From assembly GCF_001601825.1 (NCBI RefSeq), contig NZ_LUJK01000028.1:1-42293 (forward strand): 42,293 nucleotides of DNA. The letters are read 5' to 3'. The notes below the pieces were generated by a model. The model did not search any database. It saw only the letters and a program-made list of their open reading frames with translations, and was not told the DNA's origin. Shown here one piece after another: positions 35,487-42,293 of the stretch. The stretch comes from Limnobacter sp. CACIAM 66H1 (GTDB lineage: Bacteria; Pseudomonadota; Gammaproteobacteria; Burkholderiales; Burkholderiaceae_B). How positions within the stretch are numbered: position 1 is the stretch's first letter; every line of letters starts with the position of its first letter. The position numbers and the translations under genes are program-made.

Positions 35487-38400
35487 CGTTGGCTTCTTTC
35501 ACGTAGTTCTGCAACCAGTCTTGACCCAGCACATTCTTGGCAATTTCAACCACAATGTAATCGGCATCCACATTGGCATCGTCGCTGTAACGGCTTAAGC
35601 CTTGCAGGCAAGAAGGGCAACTGGTCAGAATTTTGACATCCGCCTGAGGCGCTTTTTCTCGCAACTTGTCAGCCCCCTTGCGCATTTCCTCTTCCTTGCG
35701 GAATCGAACCTGCGTGGCCACATCGGGGCGCGACACGCCGAAGGTACCGGATTCACCACAGCAACGGTCATTTTTCGTGATGTTCTGCCCCTGCAACTCG
35801 CTGTTGATCAAGGTGTTCACCACCTTCAGCGGGTCATAGGTCTTCATGGGTGTGTGGCAAGGGTCGTGGTACATGTATTGCGTACCCGTCACGTTGTCCA
35901 GCTTCACGCCTTTTTCCATCAGGAATTCATGAATGTCGATGATGCGGCAGCCTGGGAAAATTTTCTCGAATTCATAACCCTGCAACTGGTCGTAGCACGT
36001 GCCACAGCTGACCACCACGGTTTTGATGTCGAGGTAGTTCAGTGTGTTGGCCACGCGGTGGAACAGCACACGGTTGTCGGTAATCATTTTCTCGGCTTTG
36101 TCGTACTGCCCAGCCCCGCGCTGCGGGTAGCCGCAACACAGGTAGCCAGGTGGCAACACGGTTTGCACGCCCACATTCCACAACATGGCTTGCGTAGCCA
36201 ATCCAACCTGGCTATACAGTCGCTCAGAGCCGCAACCAGGGAAGTAGAACACCGCTTCGGTGTCAGCCTGTGTGGTTTTCGGGTTTCGAATAACCGGTAC
36301 GTAATCGCTGTTTTCAATATCAAGAAGCGCGCGCGCAGTCTTCTTGGGCAAACCACCGGGCATGGGCTTGTTGATGAAGTGAATCACCTGCTCACGAATT
36401 GGGGCCTTGCCCACGGTGGCAGGCGGCTTGGCAGTTTGCTTGTTCAACATGCCCAGCGATTTGGCCACTTTGTAGGCGCCGCGTTGCAGCTTGTAACCAA
36501 TACCGGTCATGCCCACACGCATGGCCTTGATGGTGGCCGGGTCTTTCGCATTCAGGAAAGTCATGGCCAAGGCTGTGCCCGGGTTAAAACTTTTCTTGTC
36601 CATCTTGCGCAACAAGGCGCGCATGTTCATGGACACATCGCCAAAGTCAATGTCGACCGGGCAAGGGGTCAAGCACTTGTGGCACACGGTGCAGTGGTCA
36701 GCCACATCTTCAAATTCTTCCCAATGCTTGATGGACACACCACGGCGGGTTTGTTCTTCGTACAGGAAAGCCTCAACCAACAAGGAAGTGGCGAGGATTT
36801 TATTGCGTGGACTGTACAGCAAGTTGGCGCGCGGCACATGCGTAGAACACACGGGCTTGCACTTGCCGCAACGCAGGCAATCTTTCACTGAGGTGGCAAT
36901 GGAGCCAATGTCGCTTTGGCTCATGATCAGGCTTTCATGGCCCATCAGGTTGAAGCTGGGCGTGTAAGCATTGGTCAGGTCGCCGCCTGGCAACAATTTG
37001 CCCTTGTTGAATCGACCTTCCGGGTCGATGCGCTGCTTGTAGTCCTGGAAAGGCTGCAACTCTTCCTTGGTCAGGTATTGGTATTTGGTAATACCAATGC
37101 CGTGCTCGCCGGAAATAACACCATCGAGATTGCGGGCAATCTGCATGATTCGATCCACAGTGTGTTCCGCTTCATGCAGCATTTCATAGTCGTCGGAATT
37201 CACCGGAATGTTGGTGTGTACATTGCCATCGCCAGCATGCATGTGCAGTGCCACGAACAGGCGGCCACGCAACACTTGCTTGTGAATGGCTTTGCATTCT
37301 TCCATCACAGGCACAAACACACCGCCTTCGAAAATGCGGTTCAAGTTGTGGCGCAACTCGGTTTTCCAGCTGACGCGAATGGTGCGGTCTTGCAGCACAT
37401 CAAATACAGTGGCTTCGGGCTGCTCAGCCAAGCGCTTTTCAAGCGCCGCATCCAAGTGCCCCAGGCCAATCGTTTTCATCACCGGGTAGGCTTGTGCCAA
37501 AGGCATGTTCATATTGGCCAGCAACCAGCTCCAGCGCTCGTGTACCGATTCAAGCAATTCAACAGCGCGACCCACACGATCACCCACGAGGTCTTCAACG
37601 GACAACTTGGTAGAATCGACTTCATCGGTTTTGCCCAAAGTCAGCGGCTTTTCGAAGAACGAGCGCAACTCAGCCACCAGCTTCAGCTTGTTGCGAATTG
37701 ACAATTCAATGTTGATGCGCTCAATTTCGTCGGTGTACTCACCCATGCGCGGCAAGGGAATGACCACGTCCTCATTGATTTTGAAGGCATTGGTGTGGCG
37801 CGCAATGGCAGCGGTGCGTGCACGGTCCAGCCAGAACTTCTTGCGGGCTTCCGGGCTAACTGCTACAAAGCCTTCACCGGCGCGACCGTTAGACAGCCGA
37901 ACCACTTCAGATGCAGCCTGGGCCACTGCATTTTCATCATCTCCCACGATGTCGCCAAACAACACCATTTTCGGGAAGGCACCACGCTTGGATTTCGGGC
38001 TGTACTTCACTGCGCGCAAGTAACGCTCGTCCAGATGCTCAAGGCCCGCCAAAATGGCGCCCATGGCTTTTCCCTCGCCATCGAGGTAATTCTTGATTTC
38101 AACAATTGAGGGCACTGCATCGCGGGCTTGACCGTAAAACTCCAGACACACCGTGCGGGTGTGCTTGGGCATGCGATGCAAAATCCATTTGGCCGACGTA
38201 ATAAGCCCGTCGCAACCTTCTTTCTGGATACCAGGCAGGCCTGCCAGAAATTTGTCGGTGACATCCTTGCCCAAACCCACCTTGCGGAAACGCGCGCCTT
38301 CGACTTTCAGGCGTTCAGTTTTCAGAATTTTGGCATTCGGCGCCTGGCGACCATCGGACCACACCAGGTCGAACTCGGCATAGGGTGCGTCGTGAATTTT

Positions 38401-39438
38401 GCCCAGATTGTGGTTCACGCGGGTCACTTCAAGCCAGTCACCCTGCGGGTCGACCATTCTCCACCAGGCCAGGTTGTCCAGCGCAGTACCCCACAGCACT
38501 GCTTTTTTACCGCCCGCATTCATGGCGATATTGCCGCCAATACAACTGGCCTCAGCCGACGTAGGGTCTACTGCAAACACACGGCCTGCATGTTCTGCCG
38601 CCTCGGACACACGCTTGGTAACCACGCCTGCGCCAGAAAACACGGTGGCGTACTCTTCGCTCAAGCCCGGCAGCACTTCCATTTTCACCTGGCCGAGTTC
38701 TTCCAGCTTTTCGGTGTTGATGATGGCTGACATGGCCGTGAGTGGCACTGCACCACCGGTGTAACCCGTGCCGCCCCCACGTGGAATGATGGTGAGCCCC
38801 AAATCGATACAGGCTTTCACCAAACCGGGAATTTCAGATTCCCGATCGGGGGTGAGCACCACGAAGGGGTATTCAACGCGCCAGTCGGTTGCATCGGTTA
38901 CATGTGAAACACGGGACAAACCATCGTATTTGATGTTGTCTTTCGCGGTGTGCTCACCCAGTGCTTTGCGGGCATGACCTCGCAGAATTGCCATGGCTTC
39001 CAGCTCACGCTGAAACTCGAACACGGCTTTTTCAGCCACTGTCAACAATTCTCGAACCTTGGCACTGCGATCCTCAGAGTCGGTCTCCACAGCAGCTTCT
39101 TTGACCTCAACCCGGCGGGCATCAATTTCACTCAATCGATGAAACAAGGCCTCGATCAGCGCAGTCAGGCGCTTGGGGTTGTCCAGCAAGTCGTCTTGCA
39201 AATACGGATTGCGACGAACCACCCAGATATCGCCCAACACTTCGAACAACATGCGGGCTGACCGACCGGTTTTTCGCTCCTGGCGCAGCTCTTGAAGAAT
39301 GTTCCAAGCCGACTCACCCAGCAGGCGGATCACGATTTCACGGTCCGAAAACGAGGTGTAGTTGTATGGAATTTCCCTCAGGCGCGCGGTTTCGCCGGCT
39401 GAGGGTTTCAATGTGTTTAATTCGACGGGTGCGTTCAT
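35458..39438 (-). CDS. DUF3683-type FAD-linked, iron-sulfur, CCG-domain oxidoreductase
   Basis: A 1326-residue multidomain flavoprotein. The N-terminal 110 residues match the DUF3683 extension. An FAD-binding (PCMH/GlcD-type) domain follows, with the pyrophosphate loop [16 protein letters not shown] near residues 222-237 and the C-terminal [14 protein letters not shown] segment. Two 4Fe-4S clusters are given by [11 protein letters not shown] (near 855) and [12 protein letters not shown] (near 915). The last 250 residues carry two cysteine-rich CCG motifs (PGCGSERL...CCGYP and [11 protein letters not shown]). This fuses what are separate subunits in glycolate or lactate oxidases. It probably oxidises a 2-hydroxyacid and passes electrons to quinone; the substrate is unknown. 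The gene starts 130 bases downstream of argS. Confidence 0.92.
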   Translation of the reverse strand: MNAPVELNTLKPSAGETARLREIPYNYTSFSDREIVIRLLGESAWNILQELRQERKTGRSARMLFEVLGDIWVVRRNPYLQDDLLDNPKRLTALIEALFHRLSEIDARRVEVKEAAVETDSEDRSAKVRELLTVAEKAVFEFQRELEAMAILRGHARKALGEHTAKDNIKYDGLSRVSHVTDATDWRVEYPFVVLTPDRESEIPGLVKACIDLGLTIIPRGGGTGYTGGAVPLTAMSAIINTEKLEELGQVKMEVLPGLSEEYATVFSGAGVVTKRVSEAAEHAGRVFAVDPTSAEASCIGGNIAMNAGGKKAVLWGTALDNLAWWRMVDPQGDWLEVTRVNHNLGKIHDAPYAEFDLVWSDGRQAPNAKILKTERLKVEGARFRKVGLGKDVTDKFLAGLPGIQKEGCDGLITSAKWILHRMPKHTRTVCLEFYGQARDAVPSIVEIKNYLDGEGKAMGAILAGLEHLDERYLRAVKYSPKSKRGAFPKMVLFGDIVGDDENAVAQAASEVVRLSNGRAGEGFVAVSPEARKKFWLDRARTAAIARHTNAFKINEDVVIPLPRMGEYTDEIERINIELSIRNKLKLVAELRSFFEKPLTLGKTDEVDSTKLSVEDLVGDRVGRAVELLESVHERWSWLLANMNMPLAQAYPVMKTIGLGHLDAALEKRLAEQPEATVFDVLQDRTIRVSWKTELRHNLNRIFEGGVFVPVMEECKAIHKQVLRGRLFVALHMHAGDGNVHTNIPVNSDDYEMLHEAEHTVDRIMQIARNLDGVISGEHGIGITKYQYLTKEELQPFQDYKQRIDPEGRFNKGKLLPGGDLTNAYTPSFNLMGHESLIMSQSDIGSIATSVKDCLRCGKCKPVCSTHVPRANLLYSPRNKILATSLLVEAFLYEEQTRRGVSIKHWEEFEDVADHCTVCHKCLTPCPVDIDFGDVSMNMRALLRKMDKKSFNPGTALAMTFLNAKDPATIKAMRVGMTGIGYKLQRGAYKVAKSLGMLNKQTAKPPATVGKAPIREQVIHFINKPMPGGLPKKTARALLDIENSDYVPVIRNPKTTQADTEAVFYFPGCGSERLYSQVGLATQAMLWNVGVQTVLPPGYLCCGYPQRGAGQYDKAEKMITDNRVLFHRVANTLNYLDIKTVVVSCGTCYDQLQGYEFEKIFPGCRIIDIHEFLMEKGVKLDNVTGTQYMYHDPCHTPMKTYDPLKVVNTLINSELQGQNITKNDRCCGESGTFGVSRPDVATQVRFRKEEEMRKGADKLREKAPQADVKILTSCPSCLQGLSRYSDDANVDADYIVVEIAKNVLGQDWLQNYVKEANDGGIERILV

Positions 39439-39522
39439 GCAAAACCTTTAGACTGCTTAGCCTTTCATGGTACCAAAAACACGGCACTTGCGCCTAGAGT
39501 GGCGCCTCCTCAATTCTTGCCC

Positions 39523-39547
39523 AAAACCCTTATACCGCAAGGGTTTT
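39523..39547 (-). terminator. Hairpin terminator after argS
   Basis: AAAACCCTT (39523-39531) and AAGGGTTTT (39539-39547) pair around a 7-base loop, 22 bases after the argS stop. The stem is followed by only a short T-run on the minus strand, so termination may be partial; the oxidoreductase gene follows. Confidence 0.65.
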
Positions 39548-39568
39548 GACTTATTTCACACCAAACTT

Positions 39569-41308
39569 TTACATGCGCTTCGGCGCAGAAACACCCAACA
39601 CCGCCAAGCCATTGGCCAATACCGTGGCCACAGCCACCAGCAAGGCCACACGGGCGGTTTTAAGGGCTGTATCGTCAATACGGACGCGCTCGGCATTGTA
39701 AAAAGTATGGAAAGCACCGGCCAGTTCACGCAGGTAAAACGCGATGTGGTGTGGCGCCAACTCCTCAGCTGCCTTGGACAAAATGTCCGGGTAAGAAACC
39801 AACGTTCTGAGCAAAGCCAGCTCTGAAGGCGCGCCCAACAGGCTCAAATCTGCATTGTTCAAACCTGCCAGGTCGATTTCTGCCTGATCCAGAATGGAGT
39901 GAATCCGGGCATGGGCATACTGAACGTAATACACCGGGTTTTCATCGGACTGGGCCAAGGCCAAATCCACATCGAACACAAATTCGGTGTCTGCCTTGCG
40001 GCTGACCAGGAAGAAGCGCACGGCATCACGGCCTTTGGTCAAGGCTTCGGGCTGGCTCAGCATGGGCTGGCTTTCATCGACGCCACCTGACCAGCAAATC
40101 AGGTCGCGCACAGTCACGTAACTACCCGCGCGCTTGGAAATTTTGACTTCCTGTCCGCCTTTCATCACCGTGACCATTTTGTGCAGAACGTAATCGGGGT
40201 AACCCTGCGGAATGCCCACATTGCAGGCCTGCAAACCCGCCCGTACACGCGCTATGGTGCCATGATGGTCGGTGCCCTGAATGTTGATGACCTTGCCAAA
40301 GCCGCGCTTGAATTTCTGGATGTGATAGGCCACATCGGGCACGAAGTAGGTGTAACCACCTTCAGATTTGCGCATGACCCGGTCTTTGTCATCGCCGTAA
40401 TCGGTTGAGCGCAGCCACAACGCCCCGCCTTCCTCAAAAGTTTTACCCGACGCAACCATGAGGGCAACGGCCTCCTCGACCTTGCCTTCGGTGTACAGGG
40501 AGCTTTCCAGGTAAAACTGATCGAAGTTGACGCCAAAAGCCTTCAAATCCAGATCTTGCTCAGCGCGCAGGTATGCCACCGCAAAGGCTCGGATGGATTC
40601 AATATCATCCGCGTTACCACTGCCTTTCACGGGTTCGCCATCGGCCGCCTTCACTTCTTTGCCAGCCAGAAAGTCGGCTGCGATGTCGGCGATGTAATCG
40701 CCGTTGTAGGCACTTTCAGGCCATGCAGTATCACCTGGCTTAAGCCCTTTGGCGCGGGCCTGCACGGAGGTGGCCAAAGTTTGAATTTGCACACCAGCGT
40801 CGTTGTAGTAAAACTCTTTGTGAACTGCCCAGCCCTGGGTTTGCATGACAGCAGCCATGGCATCGCCCAGCGCAGCTTGCCGACCATGCCCCACATGCAA
40901 GGGCCCCGTGGGGTTGGCTGACACGAACTCGATCAAGACAGTTTCGCCCGAATGGGCTTGAGACTTTCCAAACTCAGCGCCCTGCTCCAGCACTTGGGCC
41001 ACGACCGCAACACGGGCCGTTTGGCTTAAACGAATGTTGATAAAGCCTGGGCCCGCAATTTCAATGGCGTCGACCAAATTCGCGCAGTCGGCATTGGCTT
41101 TGACATGTTCGGCGAGCAGCTGGGCCAGCTCACGGGGGTTACGCTTGGCGGGCTTGGCCAATTGCATGGCCAGGTTACAGGCCACATCGCCATGGCTGGC
41201 GTCTTTGGGTTTTTCGAGCGTAACCACCCCCTCAAAAGGCTGGTTCAGGGCAGCAGCAGCGGCCGCTTCAAATGCGGCGATCAGCGTATTTCGTTGTTGG
41301 GCAAGCAT
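39569..41308 (-). CDS. argS: Arginyl-tRNA synthetase
   Basis: Class I synthetase that charges tRNA-Arg, including the tRNA-Arg(TCT) encoded near the start of this window. The 579 residues are normal. The N-terminal Arg-S additional domain is followed by the HIGH-type motif in [13 protein letters not shown] (HVGH at 138-141), the [14 protein letters not shown] segment in the KMSKS position, and the C-terminal DALR anticodon-binding domain, ending in [15 protein letters not shown] possible -10 (TACAAT, 41349-41344) lies 36 bases upstream without a clear -35. Confidence 0.97.
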   Translation of the reverse strand: MLAQQRNTLIAAFEAAAAAALNQPFEGVVTLEKPKDASHGDVACNLAMQLAKPAKRNPRELAQLLAEHVKANADCANLVDAIEIAGPGFINIRLSQTARVAVVAQVLEQGAEFGKSQAHSGETVLIEFVSANPTGPLHVGHGRQAALGDAMAAVMQTQGWAVHKEFYYNDAGVQIQTLATSVQARAKGLKPGDTAWPESAYNGDYIADIAADFLAGKEVKAADGEPVKGSGNADDIESIRAFAVAYLRAEQDLDLKAFGVNFDQFYLESSLYTEGKVEEAVALMVASGKTFEEGGALWLRSTDYGDDKDRVMRKSEGGYTYFVPDVAYHIQKFKRGFGKVINIQGTDHHGTIARVRAGLQACNVGIPQGYPDYVLHKMVTVMKGGQEVKISKRAGSYVTVRDLICWSGGVDESQPMLSQPEALTKGRDAVRFFLVSRKADTEFVFDVDLALAQSDENPVYYVQYAHARIHSILDQAEIDLAGLNNADLSLLGAPSELALLRTLVSYPDILSKAAEELAPHHIAFYLRELAGAFHTFYNAERVRIDDTALKTARVALLVAVATVLANGLAVLGVSAPKRM

Positions 41309-41403
41309 GGGGACGGTTCAGGCAGATTTGAGCTAAGCCCCTGATTGTACCAAGTATTCCCGCCGGGAACCTGGAATGGCTTAACACTGGCAGGGGCTGA
41401 GTG

Positions 41404-41692
41404 CTATTTCTTTTTGGCCACCCAGGCAAAATGCCTTTGAAGGGCCTCATCGGCCAGCAGTGTCTCAGCGCTGGAAAATTGCTTGGCCAATTTCATTTCA
41501 TCATACAAATCATGGATGCCATCGTGGCAAAGCCTGCAAATATTGACGCCTTGATTCAAGGTTTCCTTGTCAAAATTTTTTCGATAAAAAGCACGTCGAT
41601 GTAATTTTTTTAGGAATGAGGTGATGAAAGGTCAGCGCAGTAACGCGCCCACAACACAAACACTGACCGCTTTTTAGCCGGGAAGAAGGCAT
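41404..41692 (-). pseudogene. HNH-type zinc-binding protein gene broken by a +1 frameshift in a run of seven A
   Basis: Two adjoining frames give one coherent protein if a single A is removed from the A7 run (T7 at 41605-41611 on the plus strand). The first frame starts with ATG at 41692 and encodes CLCCG (Cys11 and Cys14) and TFHHLIPKK. The second continues LHRRAFYRKNF and then carries CRLCHDGIHDLYDEM and a C-terminal HFAWVAKKK. The repaired product would be 95 residues with the CxxC, His-His, CxxCH layout of small HNH-nuclease-like proteins. Unrepaired, translation stops about 11 codons after the A run. It begins 18 bases after the PaiB-like gene, so the two probably share a transcript. A sequencing error, a true pseudogene and transcriptional slippage all remain possible. 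Confidence 0.75.
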
Positions 41693-41710
41693 TGCGTGTA
41701 CCCAACTCGC

Positions 41711-42293
41711 CTAAAGGTTTTTCTTCACCAAATCACGCATCAGAAGGGCTTTTTCGGTGCCTTCCTGTTCCAGCCCCTCGACCACGGTCGCCCTGTTTTT
41801 GGGCGGCTGGTTCTGGCTGACTTTCCATTTACCAACCATGCTCTCGATTTGAACTTCAAAACCCACAATCGCCTGCTTGATTTGATCCAGAAATTCGGCA
41901 GGTGCATCGTTGACAGACCAAGGCTGATCTCGCGTGCCTTCCTGCTGCGCAGTCAAATCTTCCAGTTGCTGATGTAGCCATGCTGCATCATCCACAACCC
42001 GCATTTGACCTTTGACATGCACCACCGCGTAATTCCAGGTGGGCACCACCTTTTCTGTTTCCTGCTTGGTGGCATACCAGGAGGGAGTGATGTAATGCTC
42101 TGCGCCTTGAAATACCAGCAAAGTTTGTGATGACACCGCCAAATCAGCCAAGATTGGATTGGCCCTTGCCACATGACCACGTAACACCATTGTTCCATCA
42201 ATGTTTTCCACAACTACCATGGGTATGTGATTGGCGTTCAGCCCCGAAGTTGACATCGTAATGACAGTGGCCAAGGGGTGAGCCTTGATCAAA
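41711..42293 (-). CDS. PaiB-like FMN-binding protein, 5' end cut by the window edge
   Basis: A frame of about 193 residues runs out of the window without a reliable start; family members usually begin some 15-20 residues further upstream. It matches the FMN-binding, split-barrel PaiB family: an IKAHPLATVIT strand, HIPMVV, LRGHVARANP, the GAEHYITPSWY segment and the PTWNYAVVHVKG core are all present. B. subtilis PaiB is a negative regulator of protease and sporulation genes and acts with the acetyltransferase PaiA; many proteobacterial homologues have no known target. The gene stops 18 bases before the frameshifted HNH gene. Confidence 0.92.
   Translation of the reverse strand, partial: LIKAHPLATVITMSTSGLNANHIPMVVVENIDGTMVLRGHVARANPILADLAVSSQTLLVFQGAEHYITPSWYATKQETEKVVPTWNYAVVHVKGQMRVVDDAAWLHQQLEDLTAQQEGTRDQPWSVNDAPAEFLDQIKQAIVGFEVQIESMVGKWKVSQNQPPKNRATVVEGLEQEGTEKALLMRDLVKKNL

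Noticed and set aside
35602-36891. A 429-codon frame opposite the DUF3683 oxidoreductase
   Set aside because: Antisense shadow of a real gene, with no domain and no ribosome site.
41401-41604. A 67-codon plus-strand frame between argS and the PaiB-like gene
   Set aside because: It is antisense to the zinc-motif part of the HNH-type gene, which gives the coherent protein.
41605-41611. Programmed -1 ribosomal frameshift in the HNH gene
   Set aside because: The two frames are joined by skipping one base (+1), not by slipping back one, and there is no clear stimulatory structure downstream.

Overview
The window is an ordinary stretch of a betaproteobacterial chromosome, most likely order Burkholderiales. 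The evidence is the order carA-carB-greA-DUF4149, yhbY, rlmE-ftsH-folP-glmM, a DUF3683-type FAD/iron-sulfur oxidoreductase, and a ubiE-(Tim44-like)-ubiJ-ubiB quinone cluster. Base composition looks close to 50-55% GC, and the gene set would fit a genus such as Limnobacter; the genus is inference only. Most genes lie on the minus strand. No phage, insertion sequence, CRISPR array or plasmid gene was seen.

Layout. 1-1000: a truncated lipoprotein gene and a small basic protein. 1034-1453: a tRNA operon (Pro-Arg-His, minus strand) with a good sigma-70 promoter and a terminator. 1439-3301: a secreted HExxH metalloprotease and a divergent FkbM-like methyltransferase. 3311-9894: glmM, a GlcNAc-type glycosyltransferase, folP, a 680-base gene-free stretch, ftsH and rlmE. 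9923-15839: yhbY, DUF4149, greA, carB and carA. 16002-18628: a BASS transporter, a LysR regulator, an unrecognised small membrane protein and a DUF2784 protein. 18696-23973: an acyl-CoA dehydrogenase with its electron carrier (etfB-etfA), then an overlapping deacetylase and beta-carbonic anhydrase pair. 24089-32253: mltB, cysM, a sodium:solute symporter, ubiB, ubiJ, a Tim44-like protein, ubiE and a DUF971 protein. 32346-34532: phoB-phoR behind a clear PHO box. 34533-42293: a second gene-free stretch, a HIT protein, the DUF3683 oxidoreductase, argS, a frameshifted HNH-type gene and a truncated PaiB-like flavoprotein gene.

How the genes work together: carAB makes carbamoyl phosphate for pyrimidines and arginine. 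glmM and folP serve cell-wall and folate synthesis. ubiE, ubiJ and ubiB serve ubiquinone synthesis. The dehydrogenase and ETF feed electrons from acyl-CoA oxidation toward that quinone. PhoBR senses phosphate.

The most unusual object is a 375-390 base element present twice in opposite orientation, at 6631-7019 (+) and 34607-34980 (-). It fills the two longest gene-free stretches. The copies share a series of nested stems. Where stem bases differ between copies, both partners usually change together, and the remaining imperfect pairs are G-U in one orientation only. This looks like a structured RNA, or a mobile palindromic element, and I do not recognise it as a known family.
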